Below the pieces are notes generated by a model. It saw nothing but the letters and a program-made list of their open reading frames with translations. It was not told the origin of the DNA and ran no database searches. Made by a program: the position numbers and the translations under genes. Shown here piece after piece: positions 16,959-26,377 of a stretch of 64,000 bases of DNA. Origin of the DNA: CAYMAZ01 sp964388575 (GTDB lineage: Bacteria > Bacteroidota > Bacteroidia > Bacteroidales > DTU049); the NCBI GenBank assembly GCA_964388575.1, contig CAYMAZ010000001.1, positions 78,280 through 142,279 on the forward strand. The letters are read 5' to 3'. How positions within the stretch are numbered: position 1 is the stretch's first letter; every line of letters begins with the position of its first letter.

Positions 16959-18860
16959 ATGGGTAAAATTATTGGAATAGATTTAGGGACTACAAATTCA
17001 TGTGTAGCTGTAATGGAAGGCAATGAGCCGGTTGTTATTCCGAATAGTGAGGGCAAACGCACAACACCTTCTATAGTTGCATTTACTGAAAACGGAGAAC
17101 GTAAGGTTGGAGATCCTGCAAAACGTCAGGCTATTACAAATCCTCAGAATACGATATACTCCATTAAAAGATTTATGGGTGAAACGTATGATCGTATCCC
17201 CAATGAAGTCAAAAGAGTGTCTTATAAAGTTGAAAAGGGGCCGAACAATACACCAAGGGTTCAAATTACTGACAGGCAGTATTCTCCTCAGGAAATTTCA
17301 GCAATGGTTCTTCAGAAAATGAAAAAGACTGCTGAAGATTATCTCGGACAGGAAGTAACAGAAGCTGTTATTACTGTTCCTGCATATTTTAATGATTCTC
17401 AAAGGCAGGCAACCAAAGAGGCCGGAGAGATTGCTGGTCTGAATGTCAGACGAATTATCAATGAACCAACAGCTGCAGCACTTGCATACGGCATGGACAG
17501 AAAAAACAAGGAAATGAAAATTGCTGTGTATGACCTTGGTGGTGGAACATTCGATATTTCAATACTTGAACTTGGCGATGGCGTTTTTGAAGTCAAGTCA
17601 ACCAACGGAAACACCCATCTTGGTGGAGATGATTTTGATGACAGAATCATTAACTGGTTGGCTGAAGAATTTCTGAAAGACGAAGGACTTGATCTGAGAA
17701 AAGATCCGATGGCACTTCAAAGATTGAAGGAAGCTGCCGAAAAAGCAAAAATTGAACTTTCAAGTTCTTCTGAAACAGAAATTAATCTTCCCTACATTAT
17801 GCCTGTCGAGGGAATGCCGAAGCATCTTGTGAAAAAACTGACCAAAGCAAAATTTGAGCAACTGATTGATGACCTTGTAAAAGCAACGATTGAACCGTGT
17901 AAACAAGCACTGAAAGATGCCAACATGTCCATCAGTCAGATTGATGAGGTCATCTTAGTTGGTGGGAGTACAAGAGTTCCTGTCATTCAAAAAGTTGTTG
18001 AAGAATTCTTCGGAAAAGCCCCTTCAAAAGGGGTAAACCCCGATGAGGTTGTTGCTGTCGGTGCTGCCATTCAGGGTGGTGTACTTGCAGGTGATGTGAA
18101 AGACATTCTGCTGCTTGATGTAACACCATTATCACTTGGTATAGAAACACTCGGCAGTGTGATGACAAAATTGATTACATCAAATACCACCATTCCCACA
18201 AAAAAATCAGAAACGTTCACTACTGCAGCAGATAATCAGACATCAGTTGAAATTCATGTGCTTCAGGGTGAAAGACCAATGGCAAATCAAAACAAAACCA
18301 TCGGAAAATTCCATCTTGACGGAATCCCCCCATCACCAAGAGGCGTTCCTCAAATTGAAGTCACTTTTGATATTGATGCCAATGGTATTTTAAATGTTTC
18401 TGCTGTGGACAAAGCAACAGGAAAATCACAACATATCAGAATCGAAGCGTCTTCAGGGTTGTCAGATGAAGAAATCAAACGTATGAAAGAAGAAGCAGAT
18501 GCACATGCCGAGGAAGATAAAAAAATTAAAGAACGTATTGACAAACTCAACCAGGCAGACAGTCTGATTTTTCAAACTGAAAAGCAACTGAAAGAATACG
18601 GTGATAAAATACCTGCTGATAAAAAACAACCGATAGAAGAGGCTCTTGAAAAACTCAAGGAAGCCCACAAATCACAGGATTTATCATCTGTAGACACAGC
18701 GATGGAACAAATGAACCAGGCTTGGCAAGCTGCAAGTGAAGAGATGTACAAAGCAACTCAACAAAATACACCCCAGGATCAGGGACAGACTGATCAGCCA
18801 GAAGGAGCAGCTGAGAGCGCTGATAACGTGACTGATGCTGACTTTGAAGAAGTGAAATAG
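16959..18860 (+). CDS. dnaK: Chaperone DnaK (Hsp70)
   Basis: The 633-residue protein is full length for the family. The ATPase domain begins MGKIIGIDLGTTNSCVAVME and contains AVYDLGGGTFDISILELG and VGGSTRVPVIQ. The substrate domain includes LLLDVTPLSLGIET, and the tail ends in the DADFEEVK signature. It refolds proteins together with DnaJ and GrpE, neither of which lies nearby. It stands alone, with its own candidate stress promoter upstream and a terminator downstream. Confidence 0.98.
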   Translation: MGKIIGIDLGTTNSCVAVMEGNEPVVIPNSEGKRTTPSIVAFTENGERKVGDPAKRQAITNPQNTIYSIKRFMGETYDRIPNEVKRVSYKVEKGPNNTPRVQITDRQYSPQEISAMVLQKMKKTAEDYLGQEVTEAVITVPAYFNDSQRQATKEAGEIAGLNVRRIINEPTAAALAYGMDRKNKEMKIAVYDLGGGTFDISILELGDGVFEVKSTNGNTHLGGDDFDDRIINWLAEEFLKDEGLDLRKDPMALQRLKEAAEKAKIELSSSSETEINLPYIMPVEGMPKHLVKKLTKAKFEQLIDDLVKATIEPCKQALKDANMSISQIDEVILVGGSTRVPVIQKVVEEFFGKAPSKGVNPDEVVAVGAAIQGGVLAGDVKDILLLDVTPLSLGIETLGSVMTKLITSNTTIPTKKSETFTTAADNQTSVEIHVLQGERPMANQNKTIGKFHLDGIPPSPRGVPQIEVTFDIDANGILNVSAVDKATGKSQHIRIEASSGLSDEEIKRMKEEADAHAEEDKKIKERIDKLNQADSLIFQTEKQLKEYGDKIPADKKQPIEEALEKLKEAHKSQDLSSVDTAMEQMNQAWQAASEEMYKATQQNTPQDQGQTDQPEGAAESADNVTDADFEEVK

Positions 18861-18887
18861 CATTTTTTCATAACATACATATATTGC

Positions 18888-18924
18888 AACACCTGTGGTT
18901 TTATGTTCACAGGTGTTTTTTTTT
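18888..18924 (+). terminator. Rho-independent terminator after dnaK
   Basis: A perfect 10-bp stem AACACCTGTG / CACAGGTGTT (18888-18897 with 18908-18917), separated by a 10-base loop, is followed by a run of T. It lies 27 bases after the dnaK stop. Confidence 0.88.
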
Positions 18925-19273
18925 CGTAAATCTCAAATTTCAAAATTTGCAGAAAGCGACGCACTGAAATCTGTAAATATTACATATCCTTTCTACAAAG
19001 TTGGCTGGATAATTATAAATTATTCCGCCACTTGAGGCTGGGTAGGTTGTTTTTCAGAGTTGAATATAATACTTTATAAAAGCAAGTGTGTCATGGACGA
19101 TATGCAGTCTGAAGCCCAAAACAACCCAACTCAAAATGCCATGAAAATTATATTAAAATACAGGAACTTCAAAATTTAGAAAAAATGATTTTTTTTGAAA
19201 TTAATATATCCAAATTGAAAAAATCCTTGTATATTTGCAAACTCATTTGAAAACAAGTTAAAAATACGACGCC
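18925..19273. other. Gene-free stretch before rplS
   Basis: No credible gene or tRNA is visible. It contains a weak inverted repeat (GGTTGTTTT at 19045-19053 against AAAACAACC at 19118-19126) and, close to rplS, a -7 box TATATTTG (19230-19237) that would give a leader of about 30 bases. Confidence 0.5.
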
Positions 19274-19630
19274 ATGAACAAGGATATGACCATTCGTTTT
19301 GTAGAAGATGAATTGATTGACAAGAAGAAATTTCCGGTTTTTGCTTCCGGAGATACAATCACCGTGAAATACAAGATTATTGAAGGAACAAAAGAACGTA
19401 TCCAGAATTATCAGGGTGTTGTTGTGCAGGTTTCAGGAAAGGGAGCAAACAAAACTTTTACAGTTAGAAAGATGAGTAACAACGTTGGAGTAGAACGTAT
19501 TTTTCCTGTTACTTCACCTTTTATTGACGGCATAGAAGTGAACAAAAGAGGAAAGGTTCGTCGTGCAAGAATTTTCTACTTCAGAAAACTCAAAGGTAAG
19601 AAAGCTCGTATTCAGGAAAGGATTGTGTAA
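19274..19630 (+). CDS. rplS: 50S ribosomal protein L19
   Basis: The 118-residue protein has the L19 core GDTITVKYKIIEGTKERIQN, the FTVRKMSNNVGVERIFP segment and the basic tail RRARIFYFRKLKGKKAR. L19 sits at the 30S-50S interface. It is monocistronic, with a -7 box upstream and a terminator right after. Confidence 0.97.
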   Translation: MNKDMTIRFVEDELIDKKKFPVFASGDTITVKYKIIEGTKERIQNYQGVVVQVSGKGANKTFTVRKMSNNVGVERIFPVTSPFIDGIEVNKRGKVRRARIFYFRKLKGKKARIQERIV

Positions 19631-19652
19631 AAAAATCATCTTATTTATATAC

Positions 19653-19684
19653 AAGGCAGTCTCTTTAGGGTTGCCTTTTTTTTA
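19653..19684 (+). terminator. Rho-independent terminator after rplS
   Basis: Stem AAGGCA (19653-19658) pairs with TGCCTT (19672-19677) and is followed by a run of T. It begins 22 bases after the rplS stop. Confidence 0.78.
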
Positions 19685-19730
19685 TATTCAAAACCAAAGT
19701 GCTGTTTACAATAAATTCAGCTAAATTTCG

Positions 19731-19738
19731 TAATTTTG
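19731..19738 (+). promoter_or_regulatory. -7 box before the mutL operon
   Basis: TAATTTTG matches TAnnTTTG and lies about 56 bases before the first gene of the small-protein/mutL/rhomboid cluster. No clear -33 TTTG is seen. Confidence 0.4.
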
Positions 19739-19794
19739 TAGTGTATTATTGAATTAAATAAGCACTGATACTAGAATAAATTAAACCCTGTACC

Positions 19795-20031
19795 ATGCAA
19801 TTTAAAATGTTTCATAGGCCAAAACCCAGGCAGTTCAATTATAACCCCATATATTTTGATCCTGAAAAGGAGAAAAAACAGGCTGAAAAAGAAGAGATTG
19901 GAGAACTGAGAGCCAAATTTCGTGAGGAAACAAAGCGGGTGAGTCAGGTTGGTTCTAACAGAAAGGGAATCAATTTAGCCATTTATTTTGTCATTATTGC
20001 CTTGTTGCTTTATTTCATTTTTTTTAGTTAA
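19795..20031 (+). CDS. Small membrane-anchored protein upstream of mutL
   Basis: The 78-residue protein has a basic, Tyr/Phe/Pro-rich N-terminus (FHRPKPRQFNYNPIYFDPEK), a charged helix and one C-terminal membrane helix (INLAIYFVIIALLLYFIFF). It is 15 bases before mutL. It looks like a conserved tail-anchored protein of Bacteroidetes, and I do not recognise a function. Confidence 0.7.
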   Translation: MQFKMFHRPKPRQFNYNPIYFDPEKEKKQAEKEEIGELRAKFREETKRVSQVGSNRKGINLAIYFVIIALLLYFIFFS

Positions 20032-20046
20032 AAATAAATTCGTCCT

Positions 20047-21873
20047 ATGTCGGATCATATCATTCGTCTTCTGTCAGATACAGTTGCCAACCAAATTGCT
20101 GCAGGTGAGGTCGTTCAACGACCGGCTTCAGTAGTTAAAGAACTCATGGAAAATTCCATTGATGCTGGGGCGGATTATATTCAGGTTATTGTCAAAGATG
20201 CCGGAAAGCAATTGATTCAGATTATTGACAACGGCTGTGGAATGAATGAAGTTGATGCCAGAATGTTCCTCGAACGGCATGCAACATCCAAAATAAGTTC
20301 AGCAAATGATCTTTTCAATATTCGGACAATGGGTTTTCGAGGAGAAGCAATTGCTTCAATTGCCTCTGTTTCTATGTTAGAAATGAAAACACGCACGCAT
20401 GAACAACAGATTGGAACTCATATTCTTGTGGAGGGTTCTGAAGTGAAGAATCAGGAACACTGTCAATGTGCAGCCGGAACAAATATTTCAGTGAAGAATC
20501 TGTTTTTTAATGTGCCTGCACGTCGGAATTTTCTCAAATCAAATACAATTGAGATGAAACATATCTATGATGAGTTTCACCGAATTGCACTCGCTCATTC
20601 TGACATCAGATTCAGTTTTACAGAAAATACAACTGTCAGATTTCAGCTTGACAAGGGAAATCTAAAACAACGGGTTGTTCAGATTTTCGGACCTTCATAT
20701 CAGAAAAAAATCGTTTCTGTTGATCAGAAAACAGATTATCTGAGTGTCTATGGGTTACTGATAAAACCAGAATATTCAAGAAGAACAAGAGGGGAACAGT
20801 ATTTTTTTGTGAATAAACGATTTATTAAAAGTTACTTTCTGCATAAGGTGGTTTCTGACACGTATAGACCCTATATTCCTCCGGATGTACATCCCGGATA
20901 TTTTCTGTTTATTGATATTGCACCAGAAGAAATTGATGTGAATGTTCATCCAACAAAAACTGAAATTAAATTCCGGAATGATAATCATGTGGCTTTGCTC
21001 CTTGAAAGTTCGTTGAAATATTCAATCGGGTCATTTAATATTGCTCCTTCAATTGATTTTGAAGTTGAACAATCAGTTGATATTCCTTTGTCCGATACAA
21101 ACAGACCACTCAGAGTTCCGGGAATTACAGTGAATCCGGATTATAACCCTTTCAAAATGCAAAACCAGGTTGGAGGACAGTCTCAAAAGATCAGCTTTAC
21201 AGATTTAATTCCTTCCAAAAAAGACATTTCATTTGATCTGGGTCCTCCTGATAATGTCAGTGTGCAGTCTGAGCTGACAAATGAACCCCCCATGCATTCA
21301 AAGACAGAATTTTTGCTTGCCGGGAACAAATATATTCTTACTGTTGTCAAATCAGGGATTATGCTTATTGATGCACAGTCAGCCCGTGAACGGATCTTTT
21401 ATGAAAAAACAATGACAGTACTGAATGAGGCAAAAACATGTGCATCACAACAGCTGCTTTATCCGGAGACGTTTGAACTTCCACCGGCTGAAAGTGAAAT
21501 TTTACTTGAAATCATTCCTGAACTGGATGGAATCGGGTTTAATATTTCAGATCTTGGGAAAGGTTCTTTTTCATGCTCTGCCACACCGGCAGAATGGGAT
21601 GAAGATTTTTCCCTGCTGCCGTTTATCGAAACAATGATCGAATCATATCAGTGCCATCTGCTTGATGCAAAGAAAGAAAAAAATGCTGCACTGGCTCTTG
21701 CAATCAGTAAGAAAATGTCTGCCAGACCCCCTTCATTTCATTCCCAGGATGAAATCAATGTGTTTATTGATGCACTGTTTTCATGTCTTATGCCCGATAT
21801 GGCTCCTTCTGGAAACAAAATATTATATGTGTTGGATTTTACCGAAATCGCTAAATTATTACAGAAATCATGA
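20047..21873 (+). CDS. mutL: DNA mismatch repair protein MutL (endonuclease motif degenerate)
   Basis: The 608-residue protein has an intact GHKL ATPase domain: VVKELMENSIDAGAD, MGFRGEAIASIASVS and the TNISVKNLFFNVPARRNFLK segment. The C-terminal domain is present, but the metal-binding motif DQHA-x2-E-x4-E of endonuclease-type MutL appears as DAQSARERIFYE, lacking the expected Gln and His. The last motif (usually CPxGRP-like) reads MAPSGNK. It may therefore act without its own nickase activity. The gene overlaps the downstream rhomboid gene by four bases. Confidence 0.94.
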   Translation: MSDHIIRLLSDTVANQIAAGEVVQRPASVVKELMENSIDAGADYIQVIVKDAGKQLIQIIDNGCGMNEVDARMFLERHATSKISSANDLFNIRTMGFRGEAIASIASVSMLEMKTRTHEQQIGTHILVEGSEVKNQEHCQCAAGTNISVKNLFFNVPARRNFLKSNTIEMKHIYDEFHRIALAHSDIRFSFTENTTVRFQLDKGNLKQRVVQIFGPSYQKKIVSVDQKTDYLSVYGLLIKPEYSRRTRGEQYFFVNKRFIKSYFLHKVVSDTYRPYIPPDVHPGYFLFIDIAPEEIDVNVHPTKTEIKFRNDNHVALLLESSLKYSIGSFNIAPSIDFEVEQSVDIPLSDTNRPLRVPGITVNPDYNPFKMQNQVGGQSQKISFTDLIPSKKDISFDLGPPDNVSVQSELTNEPPMHSKTEFLLAGNKYILTVVKSGIMLIDAQSARERIFYEKTMTVLNEAKTCASQQLLYPETFELPPAESEILLEIIPELDGIGFNISDLGKGSFSCSATPAEWDEDFSLLPFIETMIESYQCHLLDAKKEKNAALALAISKKMSARPPSFHSQDEINVFIDALFSCLMPDMAPSGNKILYVLDFTEIAKLLQKS

Positions 21874-22703
21874 ATCAGGGATACTCACCCAGAGGCTTCA
21901 GCTTGTTGCCACCTGTTGTTAAAAACTTGTTGATAATTAACGGATTGGGTTTTCTGGCCTACATCGTTTTGGGAAATGCATTTAAGGTAGACTTGAATAG
22001 TTTACTTGGAATGTATTATTTTGGAAGTGAAAAGTTTAAAATATATCAGTTGGTGACCTATATGTTTATGCATGGTAATTTCACCCACCTTCTGTTCAAT
22101 ATGTTTGCTTTTTGGATGTTTGGCTATCTGCTTGAAAATGTTTGGGGCAGTAAACGATTTCTGACCTTCTATTTTGTGACTGGAATTGGTGCTATCCTCG
22201 TTCAGATGCTTGTGAATTTTATTCAGTTTTTTCCAATACCCAACGCAATTGAAATATACTCTGCAGCACCTGCTCCGGATGATTTTGCATATATCCTGGA
22301 GAATTATTTTAATGGATATTATAATACAGTTGTTGTTGGAGACTTTCTTTCCCGGTTTCAAATGTTCCCTGGCGATGCGTCCATCAAGATGGAATCAGTT
22401 AGAATTCTCGAGACTTTATATCAGGCACGAATCAACATCCCAACCGTCGGTGCTTCCGGTGCTGTGTTCGGAATCCTGCTGGCTTTCGGTATGATGTTTC
22501 CGGAACAGAGAATTTATATTTATTTCCTGTTTCCCATCAAGGCAAAATGGTTTGTGTTGATTTACGGTGCACTTGAACTCCTGATGGGGATATCAAACAG
22601 AGCAGGGGATAATGTGGCACACTTTGCGCATCTCGGTGGAATGATTTTCGGATATTTTCTGATCAGACACTGGAAGAAAAATCAGTTTAACCGTTTTATG
22701 TAA
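21870..22703 (+). CDS. Rhomboid family intramembrane serine protease
   Basis: The 277-residue membrane protein has the catalytic serine motif GASGAVFGILLAFG and the catalytic histidine in FAHLGGMIFGYF. The early HGNFTHLLFNMFAFWMFG helix is typical of the family. An extended loop of about 75 residues separates the first helices from the catalytic part. It starts within the mutL stop (ATGA) and is followed by a second rhomboid eight bases later. Confidence 0.9.
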   Translation: MNQGYSPRGFSLLPPVVKNLLIINGLGFLAYIVLGNAFKVDLNSLLGMYYFGSEKFKIYQLVTYMFMHGNFTHLLFNMFAFWMFGYLLENVWGSKRFLTFYFVTGIGAILVQMLVNFIQFFPIPNAIEIYSAAPAPDDFAYILENYFNGYYNTVVVGDFLSRFQMFPGDASIKMESVRILETLYQARINIPTVGASGAVFGILLAFGMMFPEQRIYIYFLFPIKAKWFVLIYGALELLMGISNRAGDNVAHFAHLGGMIFGYFLIRHWKKNQFNRFM

Positions 22704-22711
22704 CTCTGAAT

Positions 22712-23638
22712 ATGAAATTTGATCCGTACAAACAACCTTTTAATTCAGGGCAAAGACCTTCATTGCTTAATGGAATAACTCAGTTTCTTAAAAAGCCGGA
22801 ACTGCTTAATCGTACTGTTTTGGTTTTTGTAATAACGTATGTTCTATTTCTTCTAACATGGTTGTATACGTACCTATTTGCTGTTCCCCTTAGATTCGGA
22901 GAAACAGATTTCAGGTTTTTTGTAAAATATCTCGCATTACCATCATCTTTTGATGAATTAATGGTTATGCCGTGGACCATTGTCACTCACTTTCTCATCC
23001 ATACGGAATTTTTTAAACTTTTGTTTTATACACTGATCATTTCTTTTTTCGGGAAGCTGTTTTTTGATTACTGGCACAACAGCAGATTCATTTTTCTGAT
23101 GATTTTGTCTGTCATTGCAGGTGCAGCTGTGTATGTTTTTTTATCAGCATTGATTCCCGTCATGGCTGAATCATCTTCCGGATCAGTACTTGTGGGAGCA
23201 GGTGCCTTTGCTTTTGCTCTGATGTTGTATATGTTTGTTCATATGCCTGATCATACATTTGTATACATGATGCTTGTCAGAGTGAAAATGAAATATGTTG
23301 TCCTCGCTGTTGTGATTATTGACCTGCTGTTTTACAATTCAACCAACCCTGGGATACAAATTTCACATCTCGGAGGAGCAATCATCGGAGCTGGCTTTGC
23401 CTTGTTGAGTAAAGCATTTAAAGTGAGACGTTTTTCGAAACCAAAAATGAAAGTGTCACATCCACGCAAAGTTAAATCCGAACATCCTTTGCAAACAAAA
23501 ACCGATGAAGAATACAATCTGATTAGAAAACAAAAGCAAGAAAAAATGGACGCCATTCTGGATAAGATTTCGAGATCCGGATATGGGAGCCTGACAGATG
23601 AAGAAAAGAATTTTTTGTTTTATGAAAGTAAGCGCTGA
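22712..23638 (+). CDS. Rhomboid-like protein lacking the catalytic serine
   Basis: The 308-residue protein has the rhomboid helix pattern (VLFLLTWLYTYLFAVPL, LLFYTLIISFFGKLFF) and the C-terminal HLGGAIIGAGFALL helix with its histidine. The position of the serine motif reads VGAGAFAFALML, so Ser is replaced by Gly and the protein should be proteolytically inactive. A basic cytoplasmic tail of about 80 residues follows. It is the immediate neighbour of an active rhomboid, which suggests a pseudoprotease partner or an iRhom-like regulator. Confidence 0.82.
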   Translation: MKFDPYKQPFNSGQRPSLLNGITQFLKKPELLNRTVLVFVITYVLFLLTWLYTYLFAVPLRFGETDFRFFVKYLALPSSFDELMVMPWTIVTHFLIHTEFFKLLFYTLIISFFGKLFFDYWHNSRFIFLMILSVIAGAAVYVFLSALIPVMAESSSGSVLVGAGAFAFALMLYMFVHMPDHTFVYMMLVRVKMKYVVLAVVIIDLLFYNSTNPGIQISHLGGAIIGAGFALLSKAFKVRRFSKPKMKVSHPRKVKSEHPLQTKTDEEYNLIRKQKQEKMDAILDKISRSGYGSLTDEEKNFLFYESKR

Positions 23639-23693
23639 AAAGGAACTCTATTGTAATTAAAGTAAATGTATTATTATTTGAAAACTTGATATA

Positions 23694-24560
23694 ATGAAAG
23701 ATAAAATCGTTTTTATTACCGGTGCAACATCCGGAATTGGAAAAGTTGCTGCTACAGAATTGGCAAAAAAAGGTGCACATGTAATCATTCACGGCAGAAA
23801 TGTTGAAAAAGCAAATAAAGTCAAGGAAGAAATTATCAGGGGATGTGGTCATCAAAATGTTGATATGATCACCGGAGATCTTGCTTCGATGGATGATGTG
23901 AGAAAAATTGCTGAATACATTAATTCCCGTTATGATAAGCTGGATGTGCTTGTGAACAATGCCGGAGGTGTGATGGATGCAAAACGTCAACTGACAATAG
24001 ACGGCCTTGAGCGTACATTTGCTGTTAATGTAGCATCACTGTTTCTTTTGACGGCACTGTTATTTGAAAAAATCAAAAAAAGTGACGATGGCAGAATTAT
24101 TCATGTGTCATCTGAAGCACACAGATTTGGCAGGGCTGACCTTGATGATTTGCAGCTTGAAAGAAAATATTCCTCAAACAGGGCATACGGGAATGCAAAA
24201 TTGTATGTGATTTGTCTGGCCGAAGAAATGACACGCAGAATGAGAGAGACCGGCATTCAGAATGTAACCGTGAATGCTTTGCATCCTGGGGTGGTAGCAA
24301 CAAATTTCGCTATGGAAAGCAAAGGTTCTTTGATGAACTTTTTCTTCTCAGTGTTTAAACTATTTTTTATTTCTCCTGAAAAAGGTGCACAAACAACAAT
24401 TCATCTTGCTTCTTCTGAAAATGTGAAAGGTGTGAGCGGGAAATATTTTGCAAAATCAAAACCGGCTCGTGTAAGAAGAAAGTATATCAATCCTGAAAAT
24501 TTGCAAGGATTGTGGGAGGCATGTGAAACCATTACTAAGAAAGAATTTTTAAAGGTCTGA
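23694..24560 (+). CDS. Short-chain dehydrogenase/reductase
   Basis: The 288-residue Rossmann protein has the nucleotide motif TGATSGIGKVAATELAKKGA, the NNAGG motif, a serine in HVSSEAH and the catalytic Y-x3-K (YGNAK). The layout resembles retinol dehydrogenase-like SDRs. The substrate cannot be told. It converges with the GT39-like gene on the other strand, leaving 20 bases between stops. Confidence 0.88.
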   Translation: MKDKIVFITGATSGIGKVAATELAKKGAHVIIHGRNVEKANKVKEEIIRGCGHQNVDMITGDLASMDDVRKIAEYINSRYDKLDVLVNNAGGVMDAKRQLTIDGLERTFAVNVASLFLLTALLFEKIKKSDDGRIIHVSSEAHRFGRADLDDLQLERKYSSNRAYGNAKLYVICLAEEMTRRMRETGIQNVTVNALHPGVVATNFAMESKGSLMNFFFSVFKLFFISPEKGAQTTIHLASSENVKGVSGKYFAKSKPARVRRKYINPENLQGLWEACETITKKEFLKV

Positions 24561-24580
24561 TGAAGGTCAAAGAAGCGAAA

Positions 24581-26227
24581 TCAGTGTTGGTCTGTGAGCC
24601 TGAAAATTTTGATGCCTTCAAATTCTCCTGCCTGATCATTCATAAATGGTTGTAGATATTCTTCTTCTATAAGTTCGCTATGTCCGATGATCAGATATTG
24701 AGCCCCTTTGTCAATAAGTTTGTAAATTTCTTCGCTGCTCATGTATTCCTGAAAATCAGTCCAGCCATCGAGTCCCATATACCAAAGACTTGTGTTGAAT
24801 GAAAAATCAGGCAATGAAATGACTTTATCACTTTTTTTAACCCCGATTTGCTCAAGATAGGGTTGCATATTTTTGTATCTGTGCCAGTTGGCTCCCACAT
24901 CCCAGTTAATCCATCTGAGTTCTTCAACAAGTAGATGATTTCCGACAAAGATGTGACTCCCTGAATTTGATAATGTTTTTAGTTTGGTCATGTCTACACA
25001 ATAGAGAATATTGTAGATCATAAACAGTGAAACAATAATCTTTGTCCGGTTGCCATGAAAAATGACCTTGAAATGCGTTTTTACATAAATAACAAAAGGG
25101 ATCAGTATTGCAGGAAAAAGAATCGTCAGAATGACAAAATAATAGTCGTGATGTCCAAGAAGCGGGGCCCAGAGAATGAAGTAAGTTGTGGTTCCGGCAA
25201 TAATGAGTAGATTAGCAAGCCATGCAATAAGTGGAATTTTCTTTAAAAGAAAAATATTAAAGATTCCTGTAAATACGATCATAGCCCACACTGCCCGGTT
25301 ATGAAATATATGACTAGAAAAATTTTTGAATTTTGCAATCACTGGTTCGATTTCACCGGGTTTCATTTGCCAGAATGGATAAATGTTGTTGAAGGTATAT
25401 TTAAATCGGGTAATATTGTTATAGTGATCAGCATAAATGTACCACGCCAATATTGTGACAATTACAAAAAGAAACCCTGTCCATTCATATTTGCGTGAAT
25501 GAAAAAGTTTTTCTTTTCCAAGTGATCTGACTGGGAAAAATTCAAGCACATATATTCCCGAAAGAAAGAGAAAAGCCATGAGTGATGACGTTTTTACAAG
25601 TCCACCCAGTGCAAAAAAGATCATGGATGCAAAAAACCAGGCAGGTTTGTCTGTTTTCTTATATAACACCATAAAATACAGCGCAATAAAAATAAAACCC
25701 ATTGAGGGTCCGTCAGTCAGAAAACTGATGCCATAATACACAAATGCAGGCGAAGTGAATACAAATCCTGTCACCACCAATGCCCAGAAGTTGCTGTGCA
25801 GGACATGTTTAGTCGATTTGAACAATGCGAAAATCCCTGCAAACAGGAGAATAAGATAAAACACTCTGTATGACATATAATTCACCCCGGTCAGTTTCCA
25901 GATCATGCCGTTCAGATAGTAAAGCACAGGAAATTCTCCCGCTGTTTTTCCTGACGTGAAGTCATTCCCAAGCTGGCATTGCATCTCAGGTTCAAAAAAT
26001 GCAGCACCCTGGTAATATTTATAGGTGATGGACAGGCAATCTGTTTGTCTCCATTGATGGACACCGAGTGGTCCTTTATGAAGAATTGAATCGTAATAAA
26101 AGGCAGCTGCAATAATAAATAGAACAACAAACAGATAGTCAGACCGGGTGAACTTACTGAGTTTGTGGCAGAAAAGTACTGAAATTCTGTTAAACGAAGT
26201 TTTCAAGTAATATTGTTTGATTTGCAA
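24581..26227 (-). CDS. Polytopic glycosyltransferase-like membrane protein (GT39/ArnT style)
   Basis: The 548-residue protein has about eleven membrane helices and a C-terminal globular part. The N-terminal periplasmic loop contains GPLGVHQWRQTD, in the place where GT39/GT83 enzymes such as ArnT carry their acidic active-site residues. It would transfer a sugar from a polyprenyl carrier. The substrate is unknown, and the assignment rests on topology and this loop. Confidence 0.65.
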   Translation of the reverse strand: MQIKQYYLKTSFNRISVLFCHKLSKFTRSDYLFVVLFIIAAAFYYDSILHKGPLGVHQWRQTDCLSITYKYYQGAAFFEPEMQCQLGNDFTSGKTAGEFPVLYYLNGMIWKLTGVNYMSYRVFYLILLFAGIFALFKSTKHVLHSNFWALVVTGFVFTSPAFVYYGISFLTDGPSMGFIFIALYFMVLYKKTDKPAWFFASMIFFALGGLVKTSSLMAFLFLSGIYVLEFFPVRSLGKEKLFHSRKYEWTGFLFVIVTILAWYIYADHYNNITRFKYTFNNIYPFWQMKPGEIEPVIAKFKNFSSHIFHNRAVWAMIVFTGIFNIFLLKKIPLIAWLANLLIIAGTTTYFILWAPLLGHHDYYFVILTILFPAILIPFVIYVKTHFKVIFHGNRTKIIVSLFMIYNILYCVDMTKLKTLSNSGSHIFVGNHLLVEELRWINWDVGANWHRYKNMQPYLEQIGVKKSDKVISLPDFSFNTSLWYMGLDGWTDFQEYMSSEEIYKLIDKGAQYLIIGHSELIEEEYLQPFMNDQAGEFEGIKIFRLTDQH

Positions 26228-26352
26228 AGCTATAATTATTTCCTGATTTCTAAGTTGATTGAATTGATGAAAATCTGATTGTTGAAAACATACACAATTG
26301 AGAAATTTTCGCTGTTGGTTAAATACTGGTTCAAATGTTCAGGTCAAATTTG

Positions 26353-26360
26353 TAATTTTG
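26353..26360 (+). promoter_or_regulatory. -7 box of the phosphatase gene
   Basis: TAATTTTG lies 17 bases before the ATG at 26378. This supports that ATG as the real start over the TTG at 26279, which would begin upstream of the promoter. Confidence 0.45.
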
Positions 26361-26377
26361 CATACTTAACTGGAACC

